Shown here: positions 1 to 7,712 of the stretch, piece after piece
Layout of the letters: each line of letters starts with the position of its first letter
How positions within the stretch are numbered: the first letter of the stretch is position 1
Assembly: GCA_964484045.1 (NCBI GenBank)
Contig: CAZAEP010000081.1
Location: 1-10,217, forward strand
Source of the DNA: J134 sp964484045
GTDB lineage: Bacteria; Pseudomonadota; Alphaproteobacteria; Sphingomonadales; Rhodothalassiaceae
DNA length: 10,217 bases
Direction of reading: 5' to 3'
Position numbers and translations under genes: made by a program
Notes under the pieces: generated by a model
The model's input: the letters and a program-made list of their open reading frames with translations, nothing else
What the model was told of the DNA's origin: nothing
Database searches by the model: none

Positions 1-183
1 GTCGCCGCCGGGCTCGCGTCCTCGAAAAAGGAGGTGCGGCGTCTGATCGCACAAGGCGGCGCCCGGCTCAATGATCGCCCGATTGCCGACGAGACCTACC
101 GGGTCACGGAGGCCGATCTCGCCAACGGCGTGATCAAGCTTTCGGCGGGCAGGAAGCGCCATGCCCTCGTCAGGGTGGAGTGA
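1..183 (+). CDS. tyrS: Tyrosyl-tRNA synthetase, C-terminal fragment (S4 domain)
   Basis: This is the 3' end of a gene that begins before the window; 60 codons and a TGA stop (181-183) are visible in frame 1. The peptide contains SKKEVRRLIAQGGARLND followed by a short beta-rich tail ending in LSAGRKRHALVRVE. This is the S4 RNA-binding fold found at the C-terminus of bacterial TyrRS, which contacts the anticodon stem and variable arm of tRNA-Tyr. The catalytic Rossmann domain (HIGH and KMSKS motifs) lies outside the window, so activity cannot be judged here. S4 domains also occur in RluA-type pseudouridine synthases and other proteins, but the wording of this fragment and its termination right after the domain fit TyrRS best. 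Its stop lies 3 bp from the stop of the convergent AsmA-like gene, leaving no room for a terminator between them. Confidence 0.86.
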   Translation, partial: VAAGLASSKKEVRRLIAQGGARLNDRPIADETYRVTEADLANGVIKLSAGRKRHALVRVE

Positions 184-186
184 CGG

Positions 187-3100
187 TCAGCCACCGGGCG
201 GGGGCTCCGGCACCGCCGTCTTGTCGCCTTCCGGCAGGGTCTCGAGCTTGCCCTTGGCGCCAGTAAAGGGCCGGCGCAGAATCCCCGGCAGCAGTCCCGT
301 CAGGGTGCTGACGCGGATTTCGGGATCGTCCGTCGTCCCCTTGATGCGGTAAGCGAAGGCGAAGAGACCGCCGCCCTTGCCGCCGCTGAAGATTCCGCCG
401 ACGAGCGGCAGCCTGCCGAGCGCCGAATTGAGCCAGTAGGCGGGCACGATGAGGCCGTTGACGCTGATCCGCTCGAGGCGGTCGTCGATCTGGCCTTCGA
501 GCGTGACCCCGAGCTTCGGCCCACTGGCGCGAGCGCCCTCGATATCGATCGTCCCGCCGGCCAGTCTGAAAGGCAACAGGATGCGATCGAAATGCAACCC
601 GGAACCGCCGAGGAATGCGTCAAGCCGGCTTTTCGTTTCGGCGTCGCCTTCGATCTCGACATCATCGCTGCGCACGAGGCGGACATCCTCCACTCTGGCC
701 GTGCCGTCCACACGCAGATCCTCGCCGTGCCCCGCAAGCACCGCCTCGACCTCGAGCCGACCGCCTTCCGCCTGATCGAACAGGCCGAGGGCACGAAAGG
801 CCCGTCCCGCGTCGTCCGCCTCGAGACGAAACCGCCGCGTCGACGCCTCACCGTCCGGCAGAAATTCGAGAACGAGGTCGCCATCGCCGGCAAAACGGGC
901 GCGGGTCTCGAGACGCTGCCAGCCGTCGCGGCCGCGCGTGCCGGCGACATGCACCGCATCGAAGCGCTCGCCGGCCAATGCGTAAACGGTCCCGGCGTCG
1001 ATCGCGAGGGAGAGGGGAGAGAGCGCCGCGGACGGTCGCCCCCTGCCGATATCGAAGCTCTCGAGAAGGCCGCGGGCGTCGATCTGCGGCCCGCTGAAGG
1101 CGAGGCGCTCGCCGCCGGCGCCGTCACGTTCATAGCGAATCGCCCCGTCGGTCGCCCCGAGCCGGAAGCGGTCGAAATCGGCCGCCAGGAGTGCACCGTT
1201 TGCGACGTCGAGAGAAAGCGAGCCGGCAATGCGGTCGTCCCCGGCGGCGAAGACGATCCGCCGCAGGCGAATGCGTGCCGGGTCCGTGAAATCGAGCGCC
1301 GCATGAACCGCCGCCGGCGCGCCGGACACTTTCTGCCAGGCGAGCCTCGTGAACCTCAGGCGGGCGCGCGACAGGTCGAGGGAAAGCGCCCCGGCTTCGA
1401 GCCGGGCGCCATTGCCCGTGAGCCGAAGGTCGAGCCTCGCCACCCCGGCGAAATGGTCGGCCGTATCGAGGCCGAGGGCCACGAGATCGTCAGGGGCGAG
1501 ATCGGCCCGGATCTCATAGCGGCTCGCGGGCCCTGTCCCGGCATCGAAACGCTCGTGCCAGGCGACCCTCAGCGGGATGCCGGCAAGCCGGGCCCGACCG
1601 GTCGCCTCGAGACCGTGCCGATCGACGCGCATGTCGAGACGCCCTCCCTCGAGGGCGCGCCCGGCCACGATGTCGGGGATCGCGAGGTCGTCGATCCCGG
1701 CCTCGAGATCGAGATCGACATCGTCGAGCCGTGCCTCCTTCAAAAGCGGCAGCGTGATCCGTGCCGACACGGCGACGGTACCCGCAATCATGTCCGGTGC
1801 AAGGCCGAAGGCGGTGGCGTAGCCGAGCGGCGGATAGTCGATCAGACGCAGGATGCCGGGCAACGGCCCGTCGAGGCGGAGGTCGATGATGCCGGTATCC
1901 GTGCCCGGCGCGTCAAAACCGGCAAGCCGGACCGTCGAGCCGGCGATCGGCATGCCCGCGATCATCCCGTCTTCGAAGCGGAGAACAAGATCGGCCATGC
2001 TCAGCCGCCCGCTGCCCGAGGCGTCGCGGAGCGGCGGCATCGGCCGGAGATAATGGCCGAGCAGTCCCGAAAAGCGGAAATCGAGATGAAAGCCGTTGGC
2101 GGGGAACGCGGCGCCTTTTTGCGCGAGCGCGGGCAAATCGAGGGTGACCTCGGCACCGTCGATGCGGCCGGACTGCAGATTGGCGTCGATCCAGTCGCGT
2201 CCACCATCGGCGAGCGTGCGCGGCCAGTAGGCGACGAGATCGCGCACCGAGAGCGGACCGAAGCCGCCGTCGAGCCTGAGCCGCGCGGGTCCCTCCGGAC
2301 CGAGCCCGAGGTCACCGGCGAGCTGCAGCGCGGTACCGGCGAAGCCGACCTTCAGGGCATCGACGATGACGGTGCGTCGATCACCGTCATAGACGAGATC
2401 GGCTTCGCCGCCGTCGATCGCCACAGGCTCGGGATAATAGGGCGCAAGCCGCAGCCCTCCTGCACCCGCGGTGACGTGCAACCGTGCGCGTGTCAGACGT
2501 CCCTCGGCATCGGCGACGCCGGCGATCGTGATATCGAGCGGCAGGTCGATCCCGCCGAGCGCGGCCATCGCGGGCATGGCCTCGCCAAGGCGCGACGGCC
2601 TCGCATCCGCAAGCGTGAGTTCGACCGACTTCGTCCCCTTGCGCCGGAAATCCGCCACGAGCGTGATCGCGGCAATTCTTGCTCCCGTCGCGGCAAGCTC
2701 CGCATGTGCCTCGAGCGCGAGCCGCCGCCCCGCCCGGTGGGCCGCGAAACGGGCGTTCCGAATCTCGACAAGCGCGTGCATCGCGTCATCGCGGAGAACG
2801 AGGTGCGCCGTAGCAATCGTCAGCCGATGCGGCATCGCCCGCACCAGACGGTCAAGGGCTTTGTTGAGCGGAGCGGGAAGCTGTCCGGCGGCAAGGGCGC
2901 GATCGGCGGTACCCTGCGGAACCGTCCGCGGCCAATCGGCCTCGCCCTCGAGGCGCCCGATCTCGACCGCCCGCGCCTTGCCGAAAAGATCGAGCGCGAT
3001 ACGCAGCCGCGACAATCGAAGACTGCCCTTGCCCCCGACCTCGAGATCGAGAGCGGGAAGCCGCACCTCGAAGCCGTCAGGCCACCCCCTCCACGCCAGC

Positions 3101-3333
3101 ACCGGATCCTGAATCCGCACCGCCGCCCCCGGAATGCGCGCCGCGATCCGCTGCTCCATCCACGGCGCAAGGCCGCCGATCGCGATCGGCCCGTAGGCAA
3201 GTCGGACAACGAGAACGAACGCCGCCATCGAGACGACGAAAAACCCCGCAAAGACCAGTTTCATGCCGCGTTTGAGATGCGCGACCACACGCCTACCCTT
3301 TCCGTCTTGACCGTATGAGGCCCGCTTGCGCAT
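187..3333 (-). CDS. AsmA/YhdP-like envelope protein (DUF3971 / AsmA-like C-terminal region)
   Basis: A 1048-residue protein with one N-terminal membrane segment at about residues 25-47 (LVFAGFFVVSMAAFVLVVRL), preceded by a basic stretch. The rest is a long series of amphipathic beta-strand segments alternating with G/A/D/L-rich turns, as in AsmA-like proteins (DUF3971 in the middle, AsmA_2 near the end). The clearest signature is C-terminal: AYWLNSALGRLPLVGGIF, then a GGKGGGLFAFAYRI stretch from about residue 984, a DDPEIRVSTLTGLLPGILR segment and a short Pro-rich tail. This matches the end of YhdP/TamB-superfamily proteins. Known biology: YhdP-class AsmA proteins are anchored in the inner membrane, span the periplasm and take part in glycerophospholipid transport to the outer membrane. 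Substrate and partners here are inferred only. The start is uncertain. ATG 3333 gives the longest form; a GTG at about 3288 (preceded by AAAGGG) and an ATG at 3264 are alternatives, none with a canonical Shine-Dalgarno. It is divergent from glnE and convergent with tyrS. Confidence 0.85.
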   Translation of the reverse strand: MRKRASYGQDGKGRRVVAHLKRGMKLVFAGFFVVSMAAFVLVVRLAYGPIAIGGLAPWMEQRIAARIPGAAVRIQDPVLAWRGWPDGFEVRLPALDLEVGGKGSLRLSRLRIALDLFGKARAVEIGRLEGEADWPRTVPQGTADRALAAGQLPAPLNKALDRLVRAMPHRLTIATAHLVLRDDAMHALVEIRNARFAAHRAGRRLALEAHAELAATGARIAAITLVADFRRKGTKSVELTLADARPSRLGEAMPAMAALGGIDLPLDITIAGVADAEGRLTRARLHVTAGAGGLRLAPYYPEPVAIDGGEADLVYDGDRRTVIVDALKVGFAGTALQLAGDLGLGPEGPARLRLDGGFGPLSVRDLVAYWPRTLADGGRDWIDANLQSGRIDGAEVTLDLPALAQKGAAFPANGFHLDFRFSGLLGHYLRPMPPLRDASGSGRLSMADLVLRFEDGMIAGMPIAGSTVRLAGFDAPGTDTGIIDLRLDGPLPGILRLIDYPPLGYATAFGLAPDMIAGTVAVSARITLPLLKEARLDDVDLDLEAGIDDLAIPDIVAGRALEGGRLDMRVDRHGLEATGRARLAGIPLRVAWHERFDAGTGPASRYEIRADLAPDDLVALGLDTADHFAGVARLDLRLTGNGARLEAGALSLDLSRARLRFTRLAWQKVSGAPAAVHAALDFTDPARIRLRRIVFAAGDDRIAGSLSLDVANGALLAADFDRFRLGATDGAIRYERDGAGGERLAFSGPQIDARGLLESFDIGRGRPSAALSPLSLAIDAGTVYALAGERFDAVHVAGTRGRDGWQRLETRARFAGDGDLVLEFLPDGEASTRRFRLEADDAGRAFRALGLFDQAEGGRLEVEAVLAGHGEDLRVDGTARVEDVRLVRSDDVEIEGDAETKSRLDAFLGGSGLHFDRILLPFRLAGGTIDIEGARASGPKLGVTLEGQIDDRLERISVNGLIVPAYWLNSALGRLPLVGGIFSGGKGGGLFAFAYRIKGTTDDPEIRVSTLTGLLPGILRRPFTGAKGKLETLPEGDKTAVPEPPPGG

Positions 3334-3356
3334 GGTGCCCGGACGCGCCGCCGCAT

Positions 3357-3394
3357 GATCCGCGGCGCAGCTTTCTCGCGTCTTTTCGCGGATC
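3357..3394. promoter_or_regulatory. Perfect 8-bp inverted repeat in the divergent AsmA-like/glnE intergenic region
   Basis: GATCCGCG at 3357-3364 and its exact reverse complement CGCGGATC at 3387-3394 are separated by 22 bp. The arm centres are 30 bp apart, about three helical turns, and the second arm ends 10 bp before the chosen glnE ATG (3405). The dyad lies in the 71-bp space between two divergent genes, so it could be an operator or, if transcribed, a stem in the glnE leader. No regulator can be assigned, and I see no convincing -35/-10 pair around it. Confidence 0.4.
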
Positions 3395-3404
3395 CGAATG
3401 CATC

Positions 3405-6347
3405 ATGGCCATCGACCTTCGCCGTCTCCCGCAGCCATTCGACCGCAAGAGGGCCGAAGATGCGATTAACGATGTCTTGAACCGCCTTGCGGCGGAGGGC
3501 AAGGCGTCACCTTCCCTGAGCGGCGAGGCCCGGGCACTGATCGCCACGCTCGCCGGCAACAGCCCCTATCTCGCGCGCAGTCTGCGTGTCCACCCCTCGC
3601 TCTTACCCTCGCTCCTCGAAAAGGGGCCCGACACCCGTTTCGGGGAGGAAATGGCGGAGTTCGAGGCCACGGCGCCCGAGGCGCCCTCGATCGACGCGCT
3701 GATGCGATTGCTGCGTCACAAGAAGGCACGGATCGCATTGCTCGTCGCCGCGGCCGACGTCGCCGGGCTGTGGCCGCTCGCCCGCGTCACCGAGGCCCTG
3801 AGTGTTTTCGCCGAGCGGGCGTTGGCGCACAGTCTCGCGCATCTCCTCTTTCGCAGCATGAAGCACGGCGAACTCGCCTCGCCCGGCCGCCGTTTCGAGA
3901 AACCGCTTCCCGAGATCGCCGAGGGCAGCGGCCTGATCATTCTCGGTCTCGGCAAGCTCGGCGCGCGCGAGCTCAACTATTCGAGCGATATCGACCTCAT
4001 CGTTCTCTATGACGAGGAAGTCGTGCGATACCACGGCGCGCGATCGCTCGGCGACGCCATGGTGCGCCTGACACAGGACCTCGTCCGCATCCTCGAAGCG
4101 CGCACCGCCGAGGGCTACGTCTTCCGCACCGATCTGCGCCTGCGCCCCGACCCCGGTGCGACGCCGATCGCGCTCTCGGTCGGCGCGGCCGAGACCTACT
4201 ACCAGAGCGTCGCGCTCAATTGGGAGCGCGCGGCGATGATCAAGGCGCGGCAGGTGGCCGGCGATGTCGCCGCCGGCAGCGCCTATCTCGAACGGCTCGC
4301 CCCCTTCATCTGGCGCCGCAGCCTCGATTTCGCGGCCATCGAGGACATTCACGCGATCAAGGATCAGATCCATCGCCACCACGGCCATCACGGGGTCGAG
4401 CTTCCGGGATACGACATCAAGCTCGGGCCCGGCGGCATTCGCGAGATTGAGTTCTACGCCCAGATTCATCAGCTCATTCTCGGCGGGCGCGACGAGAGCC
4501 TGCGCGTGCGCGACACCCTGGGCGCGCTCGATCGCCTCGTCGCCAGAGGCCGCATCGACGCCGACGTGCGCGACGATCTCGAGGCCGCCTATCTTTTCTA
4601 CCGCACCCTCGAGCATCGCCTGCAGATGATCGACGACGCGCAGACGCATACGCTGCCGCAGAGCGCGGAGGGGATCGCCCATATCGCGACCTTCATGGGC
4701 TTTTCCGACGTGGCCGGCTTCGAGGCCACCCTCAGGGCGCATCTCGCACGCGTGCAGCGGCACTATGACGCTCTCCTCCCCCGCACGCGCCCGCCGGAGC
4801 GGAAGCTGCACGGCGCGGCCCTCGTCGATCTCCTGCGCGAGGCCGGATTCGCCGCCGCGGAGAATGCTCTCGAGATCATCGCGCGCTGGCGACGGGGACG
4901 ATATCGCGCGCTCAGGACCGAGCGCGCGCGTCAGCTTCTCGAGGCGATGCTGCCGGCGCTCCTCGACGCCTTCGCGGCCACCGCGGAGCCTGATCAGGGG
5001 CTGGCGCGCTTCGACCATTTCCTCTCCCAGCTCCCGGCCGGCATTCAGCTTTTCTCGCTGTTTCAGTCCAACCCCTCGCTCTTCCGGCTGATCGCGCGGA
5101 TCATGGGCATGGCGCCGGTTCTGGCGGAACGACTCGCGAAACGACCGCAACTGATCGATGCTCTGCTCGATCCCGATTTCTTTGCTCCATTGCCGGACCG
5201 TGAGACCCTTGCGCGCGAGTTCGATGCCGCCCTCGCCCGCGCCCGCGACTATGAGGATATCCTCGATATCGCGCGCCGATGGACCGAGGACCGGCGCTTT
5301 CAGCTCGGGGTTCAATTGCTCGAATCGCTGGCCGGCGTGCGGGAGGCAAGCGAGGCGATGACGGACCTTGCGGAGGTGTCGCTCACCGGCCTTCTGGGCC
5401 CGGTCGGCGCGGCCTATGCCGAACGTCACGGCCGCTTTCCCGGAGGGGCGCTCGCCATTCTTGCGATGGGCAAGTTCGGCGGCCGCGAGCTCTCCTTCGC
5501 GTCCGATCTCGACCTCGTGCTGCTCTACGATGTCGAAGGCGATGCGAACCAGTCGGACGGCGCCCGCCCGGTGCCCGCCTCCCGCTATTTCAGCGGACTC
5601 GGGCAGGCCCTTCTCACCGCCGTCACGGCACTGACTCCGGAGGGGCGGCTGTGGGAGGTGGATACGCGATTGCGTCCCTCGGGACGTGCCGGACCACTCG
5701 TCGTCACGCTCGAAACTTTCACCGGGTATTACGCCGACCGCGCCTGGACCTGGGAGCATATGGCGCTGACGCGAGCCCGGGTCGTCGCCGCGCCGCCCCG
5801 TTTCGCCGATCGCATTCGCACCGCCATCAAGGACGTGCTGACGGCCGAGCGCGACCTTGCAGCCCTGCTGCCCGCGGTCGCCGCGATGCGCGAGCGTCTC
5901 AGGGCCGAGTTCGGAACCGACAACCCCTGGGCCGTCAAGCACGTTCGCGGCGGCTTCATCGACATGGAATTCGTGGTCCAGTTCCTGCTCCTGCGCGAAG
6001 GTGCGCGCACGCCGGGCGTCTTCGCATCGCGGCTCGACGACTGCATCGCCAATCTGGTCGCGAGCGGCATTCTGGAGCCCCGCGCCGGAGCGACGCTGCA
6101 TGCCGCGCATGCGCTTTATCACGCCGTCCAGGGGCTCTTGCGGCTGACCCTCGGCGAAGCGCCGGATGAAGCCGATTTCACGCCCGACCTCGAATCCGCG
6201 CTGGCCCGCGCCGCCGGCGTCGCGAACTTCACCGCCTTGAAATCGACCCTCCTCGAGGCACAAAAAGCGGTCGCCGCGATCTATGATCGGATCATTGCCG
6301 GTCCGGCGGCAAAACTGTCACCGCGGAACAAGGAGAATGCACGGTGA
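3405..6347 (+). CDS. glnE: Bifunctional glutamine synthetase adenylyltransferase / deadenylyltransferase
   Basis: The protein (980 aa from ATG 3405; E. coli GlnE is 946 aa) adenylylates glutamine synthetase, lowering its activity when nitrogen is plentiful, and removes AMP when it is scarce, under PII control. Both nucleotidyltransferase domains are visible. The N-terminal deadenylylase has GLGKLGARELNYSSDIDL with Asp195 and Asp197. The C-terminal adenylylase has MGKFGGRELSFASDLDLV with Asp701 and Asp703. Each is followed by its DxRLRP motif (DLRLRP, DTRLRP) and by the internally repeated GGIREIEF (about residue 342) and GGFIDMEF (about 848) helical segments, so no key metal-binding Asp is missing. 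An in-frame ATG at 3315 would add 30 unconserved-looking residues and overlap the divergent gene. I prefer 3405 because MAIDLRRLPQPFD looks like a natural start, although its Shine-Dalgarno is weak. The stop overlaps the GTG of the peroxiredoxin by 4 bp, so the gene probably heads a three-gene operon. Confidence 0.97.
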   Translation: MAIDLRRLPQPFDRKRAEDAINDVLNRLAAEGKASPSLSGEARALIATLAGNSPYLARSLRVHPSLLPSLLEKGPDTRFGEEMAEFEATAPEAPSIDALMRLLRHKKARIALLVAAADVAGLWPLARVTEALSVFAERALAHSLAHLLFRSMKHGELASPGRRFEKPLPEIAEGSGLIILGLGKLGARELNYSSDIDLIVLYDEEVVRYHGARSLGDAMVRLTQDLVRILEARTAEGYVFRTDLRLRPDPGATPIALSVGAAETYYQSVALNWERAAMIKARQVAGDVAAGSAYLERLAPFIWRRSLDFAAIEDIHAIKDQIHRHHGHHGVELPGYDIKLGPGGIREIEFYAQIHQLILGGRDESLRVRDTLGALDRLVARGRIDADVRDDLEAAYLFYRTLEHRLQMIDDAQTHTLPQSAEGIAHIATFMGFSDVAGFEATLRAHLARVQRHYDALLPRTRPPERKLHGAALVDLLREAGFAAAENALEIIARWRRGRYRALRTERARQLLEAMLPALLDAFAATAEPDQGLARFDHFLSQLPAGIQLFSLFQSNPSLFRLIARIMGMAPVLAERLAKRPQLIDALLDPDFFAPLPDRETLAREFDAALARARDYEDILDIARRWTEDRRFQLGVQLLESLAGVREASEAMTDLAEVSLTGLLGPVGAAYAERHGRFPGGALAILAMGKFGGRELSFASDLDLVLLYDVEGDANQSDGARPVPASRYFSGLGQALLTAVTALTPEGRLWEVDTRLRPSGRAGPLVVTLETFTGYYADRAWTWEHMALTRARVVAAPPRFADRIRTAIKDVLTAERDLAALLPAVAAMRERLRAEFGTDNPWAVKHVRGGFIDMEFVVQFLLLREGARTPGVFASRLDDCIANLVASGILEPRAGATLHAAHALYHAVQGLLRLTLGEAPDEADFTPDLESALARAAGVANFTALKSTLLEAQKAVAAIYDRIIAGPAAKLSPRNKENAR
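6330..6335 (+). promoter_or_regulatory. Ribosome binding site deciding the GTG start of the peroxiredoxin
   Basis: AAGGAG ends 8 nt before GTG 6344, ideal spacing for a Shine-Dalgarno. It lies inside the last codons of glnE and supports the non-ATG start and the 4-bp overlap between the two genes. Confidence 0.75.
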
Positions 6348-6811
6348 ATCTCAAGATTGGCGATCCCGCTCCCGATTTCACGCTTCCCGCCACGGGCGAT
6401 GAAGACCTGCGGCTGAGCGACCTGCGCGGCAGGATCGTGGTGCTCTACTTCTATCCCAAGGACAACACGCCCGGCTGCACGACGGAGGCGAAGGATTTCT
6501 CCGCCCTTGCCGACGACTTCGCGGCAGCCGGCGCGATCGTGATCGGCGTCTCCAGGGACAGCATTGCCGCGCACGAACGCTTCATCGCCAGGCATGACCT
6601 CAAGGTCCGGCTGGCCGCCGACACGGAGGGCACGGTCTGCGAGGCCTATGGCGTGTGGCAGGAAAAGACCCTCTACGGCCGCCGCTTCATGGGCATCGTG
6701 CGATCGACCTTTCTCATCGACCGCGACGGACGGATCGCGCGCATCTGGCCCAGGGTCCGGGTGAAGGGGCATGCCGGGGACGTCCTCGCCGCGGTGCGCG
6801 AGATCGCATGA
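6344..6811 (+). CDS. bcp: Thioredoxin-dependent peroxiredoxin, Bcp/PrxQ type
   Basis: A 155-residue cytosolic thiol peroxidase of the AhpC/TSA superfamily that reduces H2O2 and organic hydroperoxides with electrons from thioredoxin or a similar donor. The protein is the usual length for Bcp/PrxQ. The active site reads FYPKDNTPGCTTEA with peroxidatic Cys45 and the Pro/Thr environment typical of the family. The supporting Arg is probably the one in GIVRSTFLID, with YGRRFMGI just before it. The E. coli-type resolving cysteine five residues after Cys45 is absent (Lys50). The only other cysteine is Cys99 in TEGTVCEAYGVW, so the enzyme is either 1-Cys or uses Cys99 as an alternative resolving residue. 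The start is GTG 6344, backed by AAGGAG at 6330-6335. The gene overlaps glnE upstream and the DUF455 gene downstream by 4 bp each, implying translational coupling. Confidence 0.95.
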   Translation: MNLKIGDPAPDFTLPATGDEDLRLSDLRGRIVVLYFYPKDNTPGCTTEAKDFSALADDFAAAGAIVIGVSRDSIAAHERFIARHDLKVRLAADTEGTVCEAYGVWQEKTLYGRRFMGIVRSTFLIDRDGRIARIWPRVRVKGHAGDVLAAVREIA

Positions 6812-7614
6812 CGGCGGACACGCTCGGCGGCGCGGCCGTCGCGGTCCTCCATTGCGAGGATGCCGCGGGCAAGGCGAAATGCAGCCGCGCGGCCGCGGCG
6901 GCGTGGCGCGCAGGGGCGCTGCGCCCGCTGTGCGACGTTCCGCCGCCGCCGCGACCGGCGCGCCCGCCGCGTCCGGAACTCCGTGACCCGGCCCGGATGC
7001 CCAGGCGCGGCAAGGGTGGAAGCATCGCCAAGCGCATCGCGCTTCTGCATGCGCTGGCGCATATCGAGCTCAACGCGATCGATCTCGCCTGGGATCTCGT
7101 CGCCCGATTCGGTGCCGACATGCCGCGTGACTTCCTCGACGACTGGGTCGGCGTCGGGGACGACGAGGCCCGGCACTTCCTGCTCCTCAGCGACCGCCTG
7201 TCGGCCTATGGCGCCTCCTATGGCGACCTGCCGGCGCATGACGGCCTGTGGCAGGCGGCGGCGAAGACGGCGCATGATCTGGCCGCGCGTCTGGCCATCG
7301 TCCCCCTGGTCCTCGAAGCGCGCGGACTTGACGTCACGCCGTCGATGATCATGCGTCTGAAGCGCGCCGGCGACGTGGAAAGCGCGGCCGTCCTCGAGAC
7401 CATCCTCACGGAGGAAATCACCCACGTCGCCCGCGGCAAGCGCTGGTTCGACTGGCTGTGCGCGCGCACCCCCTGCGACCCCGCCCGCCACTTCCAGAGT
7501 CTGGTCAGACGCTACTTCGCCGCCCCCCTCAAGCCCCCTTTCAATGAAGCCGCGCGCCGCGCAGCCGGGCTCGAAGCGGCGTTCTATCGCCCCCTGGCCA
7601 CGGGACATCGTTAA
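6808..7614 (+). CDS. DUF455 family ferritin-like (putative di-iron) protein
   Basis: A 268-residue, mostly helical protein recognised as DUF455, a ferritin-like superfamily of unknown function with a fold related to MiaE-type non-haem iron hydroxylases. The ligand set is complete: Glu87 in AHIELNAIDLAWD, Glu120 and His123 in GVGDDEARHFLLL, Glu170 in IVPLVLEARGLDVTP, and Glu203 and His206 in TEEITHVARGKRWF. Four Glu and two His in two ExxH motifs is the classical carboxylate-bridged di-iron arrangement. The N-terminal 65 residues are Cys/Ala/Pro/Arg-rich (a Pro/Arg run around 44-66) and look less ordered. ATG 6808 overlaps the peroxiredoxin stop in an ATGA junction; it lacks a clear Shine-Dalgarno, so translation probably relies on coupling. 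An upstream in-frame extension would only duplicate peroxiredoxin coding sequence and is rejected. The substrate is unknown. An oxygen- or peroxide-linked redox role is plausible from context but inferred. Confidence 0.9.
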   Translation: MTADTLGGAAVAVLHCEDAAGKAKCSRAAAAAWRAGALRPLCDVPPPPRPARPPRPELRDPARMPRRGKGGSIAKRIALLHALAHIELNAIDLAWDLVARFGADMPRDFLDDWVGVGDDEARHFLLLSDRLSAYGASYGDLPAHDGLWQAAAKTAHDLAARLAIVPLVLEARGLDVTPSMIMRLKRAGDVESAAVLETILTEEITHVARGKRWFDWLCARTPCDPARHFQSLVRRYFAAPLKPPFNEAARRAAGLEAAFYRPLATGHR

Positions 7615-7712
7615 AATCTCTTGATTTTCCGGGCGCGTCCGCCTTTTCTTACCGCCGGGAGGAAGGTGGACTTTTCCCCACCCATTAAGGCCTTTTCAAA
7701 CACCCCCCTGCT

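Noticed and set aside
592..3318. A 908-codon plus-strand open frame antisense to the AsmA-like gene
   Set aside because: Its product is Arg/Glu/Pro-rich without recognisable domains, whereas the minus strand encodes a clear AsmA/YhdP-type protein. Long stop-free antisense frames are expected in high-GC genes.
3307..3335. TTGACC at 3307-3312 as a -35 box for glnE
   Set aside because: No acceptable -10 lies 16-18 bp downstream, and the hexamer is inside the AsmA-like coding region if that starts at 3333.
3315..3404. An extended GlnE N-terminus from ATG 3315
   Set aside because: The extra 30 residues (Cys/Pro/Arg-rich) do not look like the family, there is no Shine-Dalgarno, and it would overlap the divergent gene; ATG 3405 is preferred.
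3603..6263. An 886-codon minus-strand open frame antisense to glnE
   Set aside because: glnE carries both complete nucleotidyltransferase signatures in the same region, and the antisense product resembles no family. It is a GC-driven shadow.
6673..7608. A 311-codon minus-strand open frame antisense to the DUF455 gene
   Set aside because: The DUF455 motifs are unambiguous on the plus strand, and the antisense product is low-complexity Arg/Gly/Ala sequence.
7613..7628. AAAATC-TCTT-GATTTT as an intrinsic terminator after the DUF455 gene
   Set aside because: The stem is six A/T-rich base pairs overlapping the stop codon, with no G/C-rich core; too weak to call.
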